From Pseudonocardia sp. EC080619-01 (GTDB lineage Bacteria; Actinomycetota; Actinomycetes; Mycobacteriales; Pseudonocardiaceae), in NCBI RefSeq assembly GCF_001420995.1, contig NZ_CP012184.1, forward strand, positions 5,068,501-5,132,500: 64,000 bases of DNA, written 5' to 3'. The translations under genes were made by a program, and so were the position numbers. The notes below the pieces were generated by a model. That model saw nothing but the letters and a program-made list of their open reading frames with translations. It did not search any database and was not told the DNA's origin. Numbering within the stretch: position 1 is the stretch's first letter; the number at the start of each line of letters is the position of its first letter. Below are positions 1-7,957 of this stretch, in pieces.

Positions 1-157
1 CGCGACCGCCGACCTGACCGTGAGCATCGCGGAACCGCAGGGGGAGGGCCCGATCGTGCTGGAACTGACCCACCGGCTCACCGCCTGGGAGACCGGCGCC
101 GTCCGGGAGCTGGCCGGTGAGCTCGTCGACGAGCTGCGTGCGGCGGTACGCCGGTGA
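1..157 (+). CDS. C-terminal fragment, NRPS condensation-domain-like protein (5' truncated)
   Basis: This frame enters from the left edge and stops at 155-157, leaving about 51 residues. The visible part, with ADLTVSIAE followed about 30 residues later by VRELAGELVDELRAAV, resembles the end of a non-ribosomal peptide synthetase condensation domain. In that family a DLTLSVAE-type strand is followed by a helix that ends the domain. No carrier or thioesterase domain follows, so the protein would end with this domain. The stop overlaps the GTG start of the next gene in a GTGA, which indicates translational coupling. With so little sequence the family call is tentative. The siderophore-type neighbours fit it. 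Confidence 0.4.
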   Translation, partial: ATADLTVSIAEPQGEGPIVLELTHRLTAWETGAVRELAGELVDELRAAVRR

Positions 158-1422
158 CCCGGGTGGTGCGGGCCGGCAGGACCGGGCCGCCCGTGCTCAC
201 ACCACCGTCGGCCGGGGAGGCGCAGCAGGCGCTGCTGCGGGACCTCCTGCGCGACACGCACGCCGAGCCGGTGCCGGGGCCGATGCTGGTCCCGCTGCCG
301 TCGGTCGGGATGAGCGTGGTCGCCGACGTCGCGGAGGTGTCCCCGGTCGGGACGCACCGGTTCGCCCGGATCGCCCTCGGCACGTCCGACGGCGGCCTGG
401 AGCCCGACCCCGACCCGGACGAGCTGGCCGCGGCGCTGACCACGGAGCTGGCGGCCCGCTCCGGACCGACCGGCGCCACCCGTGCGGCGCCGCCCGGTGC
501 CGGACTCCCCGGGGACGCCCCGCGGGACCCGGTCGCCGCGGTCGGTCCCGCGCTGGCAGCGCTCCGGCAGCACCTGGCGCACGCCACGAACGGCGCCGCT
601 GCCAGGGCCCGGGACGCCTGCGCCGCGCTCCTGCTCGACGGCCTGCTCCCGCGGGTCGCCGCCGGAGCCCCCGGTGCGGAGACCGAACGGGCCCGGCTGG
701 ATGCGCTGACCGGACGGCTCGTGGGCGCCCGGGACGACGAGGCCCCCGGCCCGGTCCGGGACGCGCTCGGCTCCTGGCTGTCCGACCCGTACCTGCCGCG
801 CCGCCCGGTGCTGCACCCATCGGCGTGGCAGCGGGTCCGGAACCCGCTGGTCCCGGTGGGGCCGGTGGCGGTGGCCGACCCGCCGGTGCCGGAACGGGCC
901 GGCCGGTTCCGGCTGCGCCGCGCCACCCCCGGCGGCGCCGACCTGGACACCCTGGCCGGCTGGATGCGCCGGCCCGAGGTGATCCGGTTCTTCGGCCAGC
1001 CGTGGCCGGACCGGCGCTGGGCCCGTGAGCTCGCCGGGCACGGCCCGGGCAGCGGCACGGCCGCCGTCCTGGTCGACGACACCATCGATCCCGGTGCGGG
1101 TCCGGTCGCCTACCTGGAGCTCTACCGCCCGATCCGGCACGCGCTGGCCCGCGGGTTCCCGGCCGGCCCGGACGATCTCGGGGTGCACGTCTGCGTCGGT
1201 GCGGCGCACCGGCGGGGGACCGGTGGTGCGCTGCTGGGCGCGGTCGCCGACGCCCTGCTGGCGGCGGAGCCGGGCTGCCCGCGGGTGCTCGCCGAACCGG
1301 ACGCCCGCAACGACGCCGCGCTCGGCGCGTTCCGCCGGGGCGGGTTCACCCACGCCGAGACGGTCGCGCTCCCGCACAAGGACGCGGCGATCGTCGTGCG
1401 GGAGCGCCGGGCGGGCGCCTAG
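154..1422 (+). CDS. Siderophore-type GNAT N-acetyltransferase with long N-terminal extension
   Basis: The product has 422 residues. About residues 245-420 form a GNAT fold of the kind found in siderophore acyltransferases (IucB/DesC/MbtK-like). It has a WMRRPEVIRFFGQPWP segment near the start of the domain and an acetyl-CoA loop AHRRGTGGALL. Such enzymes acylate an N-hydroxylated amine during siderophore assembly. The first roughly 245 residues are not recognised. They are rich in Ala, Gly and Pro and could be a remnant of a synthetase domain. The GTG start overlaps the upstream stop, so the two genes are probably co-translated. The stop overlaps the convergent BCCT gene by 4 nt. GNAT assignment is secure and the siderophore role is inferred from family and neighbours. 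Confidence 0.7.
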   Translation: MTRVVRAGRTGPPVLTPPSAGEAQQALLRDLLRDTHAEPVPGPMLVPLPSVGMSVVADVAEVSPVGTHRFARIALGTSDGGLEPDPDPDELAAALTTELAARSGPTGATRAAPPGAGLPGDAPRDPVAAVGPALAALRQHLAHATNGAAARARDACAALLLDGLLPRVAAGAPGAETERARLDALTGRLVGARDDEAPGPVRDALGSWLSDPYLPRRPVLHPSAWQRVRNPLVPVGPVAVADPPVPERAGRFRLRRATPGGADLDTLAGWMRRPEVIRFFGQPWPDRRWARELAGHGPGSGTAAVLVDDTIDPGAGPVAYLELYRPIRHALARGFPAGPDDLGVHVCVGAAHRRGTGGALLGAVADALLAAEPGCPRVLAEPDARNDAALGAFRRGGFTHAETVALPHKDAAIVVRERRAGA

Positions 1423-3575
1423 CTCGACGCCTCCCGCTCCAGCCGGAGCAGCTCGAGGTGCTGCTCGTACTGGTCGAGTAGGTCGTCGACGAGCTGGCCG
1501 TAGCTGTACCCCATGACGGTGTAGCCCTGGCCGCCGCCCTGCAGGTGCACCTCGACGCGGTGGTGGTCCGTCCAGGACGCCGTCTCGGCCGTCTCGATCC
1601 CGGCCGGGGCGGGGAGCGCGCTCCCGGTGGCGCCGGTGAAGCGGGGCAGGCCGGTCACCCGGGGCACCAGCCGGTAGACGAACGGCAGCGTCTCGTGCAC
1701 GTCGGCCACCAGCTCCAGGGGCTGCATCCCCTCCGGACGGTCCTCGCCGGGCTCGACCTCCGGGGCGTCGGTGTCGTCGCAGCGCTGCACCCGGGTCGGG
1801 ACGCCCTGCGCGCGCAGCTCGGCCGCGACGTCGTCGAGCACGGTGGTCGCGGTCCCGGCCAGGAACTCGTCGGCCCCGTGCGAGTCGGCGTGGTCCATCG
1901 TGCGGCGCAGCCGCTGCCGCCAGTCCTTGCCCGCGTCCGGGTCGGGGCCGCCCGGCCGGCTCCGCCCGGACAGGAGGGCGGGCAGGCTGGACCGCCTGCT
2001 CTCCGACCGGTAATGCTCCAGCCGGAGCGCCTTGTAGAGCCCGAGCATCACCAGGACCATCACGAACGCGAACGGCAGCCCCATGATCACGGTCGCGTTC
2101 TGCAGCGTGGTGATCCCGCCGACGAACAGCATGCCGAGGGTGAGCAGGCCGGTCGCGGCGGCCCAGAAGATCCGGTTGGCGGCCGTGGCGTCGTCGCGGG
2201 GGGTCTTCCGGTAGGAGGTCAGGTTGGCCATGACCAGCGCGCCGGAGTCCGCGGACGTCACGTAGAAGAGCAGGCCGGTCAGGGTGGCGAGACCGGCCAG
2301 GAAGCCGGCCCACGGGTAGTCGGCGAGCAACGCGTAGAAACCCTGCTCCGGCTGGTTGACCGCCAGGTCGGCGAGCTCGGAGTCACCGGAGCGGACGGCG
2401 TCCAGCGCGGCGTTCCCGAAGATCGAGATCCAGAACAGGATGTAGAGGAACGGGATCACCAGGGTGCCGACGACGAACTGCCGGATCGTGCGGCCACGCG
2501 AGATCCGGGCCAGGAACAGCCCGACGAACGACGCCCAGGCGATCCACCAGGCCCAGAAGAACAGCGTCCACAGGTTGAGCCACTCGCCGACGGCGGGGTC
2601 CGCCTGGTCGAACGCGAAGGTCTCCATGGTCAGCGCGGGGAAGCTCGACAGGTAGTCGCCCAGGTTGGTGACCAGGGCGTTGAGCAGGAACGACGTGTTC
2701 CCGGTGACCAGGATGAACAGGGCCAGCGCCAGCGCCGCGATCACGTTCAGCTCGGAGAGCCGCTTGATGCCCTTGTCCACCCCGGACACCGCCGACACGG
2801 TCGCGATGACCACCGCGACGACGACGAGCGCGGTCTGCGCGCCGAGCCCCTGCGGGACGCCGAACATCACGTTCAGCCCGACGTTGAGCAGCACCACGGC
2901 GATGCCGAGCGACGTCGCGATCCCGAAGATCGTGCCGAGGACGGCGGCGAGGTCGATCGCGTGCCCGACCCGGCCGAACACCCGCTTGCCGATCAGCGGG
3001 TAGAGCGCGGAGCGGATCGACAGCGGCAGCTCGCGGCGGTACGCGAAGTAGGCCAGCGCGATGCCCATCAGCGCGTACATGCCCCAGCCGGTGAGGCCGT
3101 AGTGGAACAGCGTCCACACGGTCGCCTCGCGGGCCGCCTCGACCGTGCCGCCCTCACCGACCGGGGGTGCGGTGAACTGGGTGACCGGCTCGGCGACCGA
3201 GAAGAACATCAGGTCGGTGCCGATCCCGGCGGCGAACAGCATCGCCGCCCAGGACAGGTTCGAGTAGTCCGGCTGCGAGTGGTCGGGCCCGAGCTTGATC
3301 GAGCCGTACCGGGACAGCGCCAGGAACAGCACGAACGCCAGGACGACGGTCGCGACCACGACGTAGAACCAGCCGAAGCCGCCGGCGATGAACTCGACGA
3401 GGAGTCCGATGACGGTGTCGGCGTTCTCCGGCAGGAGGATCGCCCAGGCCGCGACGAGCAGCACGCCGATCGCGGAGCCGTAGAAGACCGGCTTGTTGAG
3501 CCGGACCGCCGGCTCGTCGGGGACGCCGTCGTCCACCGGTCCGGACTGTGTCGTGCGGGACGGGCCGTCGCTCAT
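1419..3575 (-). CDS. BCCT-family choline/betaine transporter (BetT-like)
   Basis: This is an integral membrane secondary transporter of the betaine/carnitine/choline family, 718 residues. Residues 117-125 read GIGTDLMFF, the glycine-rich stretch of TM3. Further on come the tryptophan-rich signature FFWAWWIAWASFVG and the loop ARISRGRTIRQF, both diagnostic of the family. After the last membrane segment there is a long cytoplasmic tail of about 170 residues, as in proton-driven BetT choline carriers and unlike short-tailed betaine carriers. The start at 3575 is chosen because GAGGAGGT lies 8 nt upstream. The 20 extra residues of a longer frame have no such support. Choline as substrate is inferred from the tail and motif type. 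It could supply osmoprotectant or carbon. Confidence 0.9.
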   Translation of the reverse strand: MSDGPSRTTQSGPVDDGVPDEPAVRLNKPVFYGSAIGVLLVAAWAILLPENADTVIGLLVEFIAGGFGWFYVVVATVVLAFVLFLALSRYGSIKLGPDHSQPDYSNLSWAAMLFAAGIGTDLMFFSVAEPVTQFTAPPVGEGGTVEAAREATVWTLFHYGLTGWGMYALMGIALAYFAYRRELPLSIRSALYPLIGKRVFGRVGHAIDLAAVLGTIFGIATSLGIAVVLLNVGLNVMFGVPQGLGAQTALVVVAVVIATVSAVSGVDKGIKRLSELNVIAALALALFILVTGNTSFLLNALVTNLGDYLSSFPALTMETFAFDQADPAVGEWLNLWTLFFWAWWIAWASFVGLFLARISRGRTIRQFVVGTLVIPFLYILFWISIFGNAALDAVRSGDSELADLAVNQPEQGFYALLADYPWAGFLAGLATLTGLLFYVTSADSGALVMANLTSYRKTPRDDATAANRIFWAAATGLLTLGMLFVGGITTLQNATVIMGLPFAFVMVLVMLGLYKALRLEHYRSESRRSSLPALLSGRSRPGGPDPDAGKDWRQRLRRTMDHADSHGADEFLAGTATTVLDDVAAELRAQGVPTRVQRCDDTDAPEVEPGEDRPEGMQPLELVADVHETLPFVYRLVPRVTGLPRFTGATGSALPAPAGIETAETASWTDHHRVEVHLQGGGQGYTVMGYSYGQLVDDLLDQYEQHLELLRLEREASS

Positions 3576-3701
3576 CCGCTCGGACCTCCTCGGGATCGCG
3601 GTCGGGGTCGTACGCGACCGGGACCACCCGGCCAAACGGGACGACCCTATGCAGACCGCAACGCCCGCGCCAGCACCGCCGCGGAGGTCGTGATCACCTG
3701 T

Positions 3702-5090
3702 TCACGACGGGTGTGACGGTCGGCGGTCGGCCGGTAGCAGTGCGTGCAGCGCGTGGTAACCGACGAGCACGACGATCGTGCCGAGCGAGATCCCGGAGAG
3801 CTCGAACCCGCCGACCGACAGGCTCGCGTCGCCGATCCCGATGATGAGCCCCGCGGCCAGCGGGACCAGGTTCGCCGGGTGCCCGAGATCCACCCCGGCC
3901 CGGACCCAGATCGTGGCGCCGAGCAGGCCGACCATGCCGTAGAGCACCACGGTCAGGCCGCCGAGCACCCCGCCCGGGACGGCCACGATCAACGCGCCGA
4001 ACTTCGGGCAGAACCCGAGCAGCACCGCGACGGCCGCGGCGACCCAGTAGGCGGCGGTCGAGTAGACGCGGGTCGCGGCCATCACGCCGATGTTCTCGGC
4101 GTAGGTCGTGGTGGGGGAGCCGCCGACGGTGCCGGCGAGCGTGGTGCCCAGGCCGTCGGCGGCGAGCGCCCGGCCGAGGTAGGGGTCGAGGTCGGCGCCG
4201 GTCATGCCCTGCACCGCCTTGACGTGGCCGGTGTTCTCCGCGACCAGCGCGATGACCGAGGGCAGGACGAGCAGGGCGAACGTCAGCGAGAACGTCGGCA
4301 GGTGCCAGCCGGCGATCTCCATGCCGTCCGGGCCGGGCATCGTCGCGGGCGGCAGCCCGACCCAGCCGGCCTCCCCGACACCGGACAGGTCCACCCGCAT
4401 CCGGGTCACGACGTCGCCGTTCGCGTCCGGTGAGGTGACGGGCCCGGTGGTGAGGTCGAGCAGCCAGGAGAACGCGAACCCGGCGACCAGGCCGATCAGC
4501 ACGCCGATCCGGCCCCAGAAGCCGGGCAGCAGCACCGCCGCGGCCATCACCACGACCATCGTGACCAGGGCGGCCCACTGGTCCTGCGGCCAGTAGACGG
4601 TGCCGGCCACCCCGGCCAGGTTGAACCCGATCAGCATGACGACGGCGCCGGTCACCGCGGGCGGGAGCACCCGGGTCACCCAGCCCGCGCCGAGCCGGTG
4701 CACGACCAGCCCGATCACGAGCAGCGCCACCCCGGCGACGACGATCGCGCCGGTCACCGCGGCCGAGTCGCCGCCCTGTGCGCGGATCGCCGCGACCCCG
4801 CCGACGAACGACGCCGACGAGCCCAGGTAGCTGGGGATCCGACCCTTCGTGATCAGCAGGAACAGCGCCGTGGCGACACCGCTCATCAGGATCGCGATGT
4901 TCGGGTTCAGGCCCATGAGGACCGGGAAGACGAACGTCGCCCCGAACATCGCGACGACGTGCTGTCCGCCCAGCCCGATCGTGCGGGGCCAGGACAGCCG
5001 CTCGTCCGGTGCGACGACCTCGCCGGGCGGCGGGGTCCGCCCGCCGTGCACCACGGTCCAGCCGCGCCACCGCTCGCGTGTTCCCGTCAC
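3702..5090 (-). CDS. NCS2-family uracil permease (UraA-like)
   Basis: This 462-residue polytopic protein belongs to the nucleobase:cation symporter-2 family. It shows LGGQHVVAMFGATFVFPVL near the N-terminus, the SYLGSSASFVGG loop, and the family signature as ENTGHVKAVQGMTG in TM10. The glutamate at the start of that signature is typical of uracil carriers; xanthine and uric acid carriers usually have Q. A run of G and an AG-rich stretch precede the GTG start. No pyrimidine gene lies beside it, so the substrate rests on the family motif alone. It lies on the same strand as the BCCT gene, separated by 126 nt, so it is probably a separate unit. Confidence 0.87.
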   Translation of the reverse strand: MTGTRERWRGWTVVHGGRTPPPGEVVAPDERLSWPRTIGLGGQHVVAMFGATFVFPVLMGLNPNIAILMSGVATALFLLITKGRIPSYLGSSASFVGGVAAIRAQGGDSAAVTGAIVVAGVALLVIGLVVHRLGAGWVTRVLPPAVTGAVVMLIGFNLAGVAGTVYWPQDQWAALVTMVVVMAAAVLLPGFWGRIGVLIGLVAGFAFSWLLDLTTGPVTSPDANGDVVTRMRVDLSGVGEAGWVGLPPATMPGPDGMEIAGWHLPTFSLTFALLVLPSVIALVAENTGHVKAVQGMTGADLDPYLGRALAADGLGTTLAGTVGGSPTTTYAENIGVMAATRVYSTAAYWVAAAVAVLLGFCPKFGALIVAVPGGVLGGLTVVLYGMVGLLGATIWVRAGVDLGHPANLVPLAAGLIIGIGDASLSVGGFELSGISLGTIVVLVGYHALHALLPADRRPSHPS

Positions 5091-5205
5091 CTGATCCCCC
5101 CACGTCCGTCCGGGCCGCGATCACCCTCGTCCCGGGTCGCCTCGCGGGCAAGGGGATCCGGCCCGGCCGTGACGTGACGTTCACTCCACCGCCGGACCCG
5201 GGGTG

Positions 5206-6252
5206 TCAGGCGGGCAGGGCCCGCAGCACGGCGTCGCGCAGCCGGACGCCCCGCCGGGCCTGCGCCACCCGGTGCACGACGCGTGCGGTGCCGGCCAGCC
5301 GCTGGGTCCGGCGCCGCCGCTCCCGGTCGTAGCGCCGCAGGGCGGCGGGCAGCGGGTCCCCGGACGTGACCGCGGAGGCCAGGGCGACGCCGTCGAGCAG
5401 GGCCTGGCAGGCGCCCTGCCCGAGATCCGGGGTCATCGCGTGGGCGGCGTCCCCGAGCACGGCCACCCGGTGACCGTCGGTGTAGCTGCGCAGCCGGGGG
5501 TGCAGGTCGGCGAGATGGTGGCGCAGGTGGCCGTCGGCGGCGATCCGGTCGAGCACCCGGGGCACCGGGTCGTGCCAGTCCCCGAACCGCTCGCGGAGCA
5601 GGGCGAGATCGGCCTCCGGGTCGCGCGCGGCCGGGACGTCCGGGGCGGGCAGCACGGCGTACCAGTTGACCCGGTCCCCGGCCGGGCCGTGCGGGAGCAC
5701 CCCGAACCGGGCCGCGCGTCCCCAGGTCTCGCTGCCGGCGTCGACCCGCAGGGTGGCGACGCCCCGGTAGGCGACGGTCCCGGTGCGCCGCGGCCGGACG
5801 CCCGCACCACCGGGCAGGAGCGCGCGGACCACCGATCCCACGCCGTCCGCGCCGACGACGAGGTCGGCACCGGCGTGGAGCCCCGCCGGGCCGGTCACCG
5901 GGTCGTCGTACCGGACCGTCCCGCCCGGGAGCCGCGCGGCCAGCAGCGCCATGAGGTCGGGGCGGGCGACCAGCAGCACCTCCCCGGTCCGCGACGCGTC
6001 GATCGTGGCGAGCCGGGTGCCGTCCGGGCGGCGCAGCGTCCCGGACGACTGCGGCCGGGACACCGCCCGCAGGTCGTCGCCCGCGCCGAGCCCGTCCAGC
6101 GCGCGGACCGCGGCCGGCCAGATCCCGAGGGCGGTACCGTCGGTGACGGGCCCGGCCGCCCGCTCCCGCACGACGACCTCCCAGCCCGCCGCGTGCAGCC
6201 CCGCCGCGACGGTCAGCCCGCCGATCCCCGCCCCCACCACCGTCGCCCGCAT
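5206..6252 (-). CDS. FAD-dependent monooxygenase (group A flavoprotein hydroxylase)
   Basis: The product has 348 residues. It begins with the dinucleotide-binding motif VVGAGIGGLTVAAGL (GxGxxG). In the middle it has the second FAD segment LVVGADGVGSVVR (GADG), and later the GD motif VAVLGDAAHAMTPDLGQGACQAL, which contacts the FAD pyrophosphate and ribityl chain. These three motifs define para-hydroxybenzoate-hydroxylase-type monooxygenases, which hydroxylate aromatic or polyketide substrates with NAD(P)H. The ATG at 6252 places the FAD motif at the normal distance from the N-terminus. A longer frame would run through the operators. It is divergent from a TetR gene with 56 nt between them, and the shared region carries two operator copies, so it is probably the repressor's target. 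Substrate unknown. Confidence 0.88.
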   Translation of the reverse strand: MRATVVGAGIGGLTVAAGLHAAGWEVVVRERAAGPVTDGTALGIWPAAVRALDGLGAGDDLRAVSRPQSSGTLRRPDGTRLATIDASRTGEVLLVARPDLMALLAARLPGGTVRYDDPVTGPAGLHAGADLVVGADGVGSVVRALLPGGAGVRPRRTGTVAYRGVATLRVDAGSETWGRAARFGVLPHGPAGDRVNWYAVLPAPDVPAARDPEADLALLRERFGDWHDPVPRVLDRIAADGHLRHHLADLHPRLRSYTDGHRVAVLGDAAHAMTPDLGQGACQALLDGVALASAVTSGDPLPAALRRYDRERRRRTQRLAGTARVVHRVAQARRGVRLRDAVLRALPA

Positions 6253-6264
6253 GACGGTGAAAGT

Positions 6265-6278
6265 ACTACGGATGTAGT
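6265..6278. promoter_or_regulatory. TetR operator copy 1
   Basis: The perfect inverted repeat ACTAC-GGAT-GTAGT lies upstream of the monooxygenase start at 6252. It matches the second copy 22 bp away, centre to centre, at 13 of 14 positions. Two turns of the helix apart on one face is typical for cooperative binding by TetR dimers. The site would cover the monooxygenase promoter. Confidence 0.75.
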
Positions 6279-6285
6279 GCTGAGT

Positions 6286-6301
6286 CACTACGGTTGTAGT
6301 G
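6286..6301. promoter_or_regulatory. TetR operator copy 2
   Basis: The perfect 16-bp palindrome CACTACGGTTGTAGTG lies 7 bp before the GTG start of the TetR gene at 6309. Its TAGTGT end is in the right place for a -10 of a leaderless TetR transcript, so binding here would give autorepression. Confidence 0.78.
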
Positions 6302-6308
6302 TGGGCTC

Positions 6309-6869
6309 GTGTCGGAACGGCGGGAACGGGTGCTGGACGCGGCGATCACCGTCCTGGGGGCGGGCGGATCGCGGGCGTTGACGCACCGCGCGGTGGACGC
6401 GGCGGCGGGCCTGCCGCCGGGGTCGGCGTCGAACGTGGCGCGCACCCGGTCGGAGCTGGTCGCCGGCGTGCTGGACCGGCTGCTGGAGCGGGAGGTCGCC
6501 GCCTGGGAGCTGCTCGCCGGCGGCCGGCCGGCCGCCGCCGGTGGGACGGCCGAGGAGCGGACCGTGCGGGCGCTGGCCGGGACGGTCCGCGAGCTCGCGG
6601 GTCCCGGCCGGGAGCTGACCCTGGCCCGGCACGCGATCTTCGTCGAGGCGGCCCTGGACCCGGCGCTGCAGGAGCGGATCGCGGCGGCACGGACCCGGAT
6701 CGAACGGTGGGGCGCGGACTGGCTGGACCGGCTGGGCACCCCGCGCGACGCCGACGGCGTCCGGGCGGTGCTCGCCGTCGTCGAGGGGTGGCTGGTGCTC
6801 GCGGTCTCCGCACCCACCGCCGCACCGGACCCGGAGCCGCTGCTGCGCCGGGCGCTCGGCGGGTCCTGA
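6309..6869 (+). CDS. TetR-family transcriptional repressor
   Basis: The protein has 186 residues. Residues 1-50 form the TetR helix-turn-helix: RERVLDAAITVLGAGGSRALTHRAVDAAAGLPPGSA, and an aromatic-poor recognition helix follows. The rest is a helical ligand-binding domain unlike any subgroup I can name. It is divergent from the FAD monooxygenase, with two operator copies between them, so it very likely represses both that gene and itself. The inducer is probably a substrate or product of the monooxygenase. A strong hairpin follows the stop. Confidence 0.88.
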   Translation: MSERRERVLDAAITVLGAGGSRALTHRAVDAAAGLPPGSASNVARTRSELVAGVLDRLLEREVAAWELLAGGRPAAAGGTAEERTVRALAGTVRELAGPGRELTLARHAIFVEAALDPALQERIAAARTRIERWGADWLDRLGTPRDADGVRAVLAVVEGWLVLAVSAPTAAPDPEPLLRRALGGS

Positions 6870-6872
6870 ACG

Positions 6873-6914
6873 ACCGGCGGCCCCGCGACGCTGCTGCGTC
6901 ACGGGGCCGCCGGT
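6873..6914. terminator. Bidirectional terminator hairpin
   Basis: ACCGGCGGCCCCG at 6873-6885 pairs perfectly with CGGGGCCGCCGGT at 6902-6914. An inner GACGC/GCGTC stem caps it with a TGCT loop. It sits between the convergent stops of the TetR gene (6869) and the siderophore-binding protein (6936). There is no U tract, as is usual in actinobacteria. Confidence 0.75.
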
Positions 6915-6935
6915 GCTGCGGGGAGCCGGACCGGA

Positions 6936-7922
6936 TCAGGTGCCCGGCGCCTCGCCCTTCAGCGCGCCGTCGAGCAGCGGGTTGACGGTGTCGATCGCGT
7001 ACGGCAGCGACAGCGGGCTGGAGTAGCCCAGCGCCCCGCCGAACTCCGAGCCGAAGGCCGGGAGGAAGGCCACCCGGCCCTCACGGACCGCCGGGATCGC
7101 GGCGAACACCGGGTCGGCCATGGCCTCCGCCTTGGTCCGCCCGATGACGACGATGACGTCGTTGTCCAGCTGGCCCTGCTGCTCCAGCGACAGCGTGGGC
7201 GAGTCGGCCCGCACCTGGAACCCGAGGCCCGCGAACAGCTGGGCGCGCAGGTCGTCGGTGCCGAGGTTGTACGGCTCCCCCTCGACGTAGAACGCCATGC
7301 TCAGCTTCTTGCCGGCGAAGTCGGGGTGCTGCTGCTTCGCCTCGTCGAACTTCTGCTGCGTCGCGGCGATGACCTCGTCGGCCTGCTCGGTGCGGCCGAG
7401 CGCCTGGCCGGTCACCCGGGTCTGCACGTCCCAGGTCGAGGCGTTGGTGCCGTCCTCGGTCGGCTGGGCGACCGTCGGGGCGATCTTGGAGAGCGCGTCG
7501 TAGGTGCCGCGGTCGATGAACGAGTACACGCCGAGGATGAGGTCCGGCTGCAGCGCGGCGATCTGCTCGATCGGCAGGTTGCTGGCGTCGAGGACCTCGG
7601 GGGTCGGCCCGAGCGGCGGCTGCGGCAGCCACGGCCGCTGCTGGAACGGGAAGTCGCCGATGACCTGGCGCTCGGCGACCGGCTGCACGCCGAGCGCCAT
7701 CACGAAGTCGGCCTCGTTGTAGCCGATCGCGACGACGCGCTGCGGCTGCTGCGGGATCGTCGTCGAGCCGAAGGCGTGCTGGAGCGTGACGGGGAACGCC
7801 CCGGCCGGGGCCTCCGCACCGGACGGCGCGGCCTGCTCGCCACCACCGCCGGACGAGCAACCTGCCAGCGCGAGGAGCAGGACCGCGCAGGCGGCGATCG
7901 TGCGCAGGAGAGGACGGGGCAT
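6936..7922 (-). CDS. Iron-siderophore ABC transporter substrate-binding lipoprotein (FecB/FepB-like)
   Basis: The product has 328 residues. It starts with a lipoprotein signal peptide whose lipobox is LALAGC, and the cysteine is followed by a Ser/Gly-rich linker. The mature part is a class III periplasmic-binding-protein fold. It has the TIPQQPQRVVAIGYNEADFVMALGV start and an LQPDLILGVY strand typical of iron-siderophore binders. The ATG at 7922 is preceded by GGAAAGGA. It is the last gene of an apparent three-gene operon after two ABC half-transporters, with only a 35-nt gap. No FecCD-type permease lies next to it, so it may feed the exporter-fold pair (as proposed for IrtAB-like importers) or a permease elsewhere. 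Confidence 0.88.
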   Translation of the reverse strand: MPRPLLRTIAACAVLLLALAGCSSGGGGEQAAPSGAEAPAGAFPVTLQHAFGSTTIPQQPQRVVAIGYNEADFVMALGVQPVAERQVIGDFPFQQRPWLPQPPLGPTPEVLDASNLPIEQIAALQPDLILGVYSFIDRGTYDALSKIAPTVAQPTEDGTNASTWDVQTRVTGQALGRTEQADEVIAATQQKFDEAKQQHPDFAGKKLSMAFYVEGEPYNLGTDDLRAQLFAGLGFQVRADSPTLSLEQQGQLDNDVIVVIGRTKAEAMADPVFAAIPAVREGRVAFLPAFGSEFGGALGYSSPLSLPYAIDTVNPLLDGALKGEAPGT

Positions 7923-7957
7923 TTCTGATCCTTTCCGGTGGACCCGCAGGTCGCGGA

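Noticed and set aside
1545..3716. A 723-codon plus-strand frame opposite the BCCT gene
   Set aside because: It has no motif and lies wholly antisense to a well-supported transporter.
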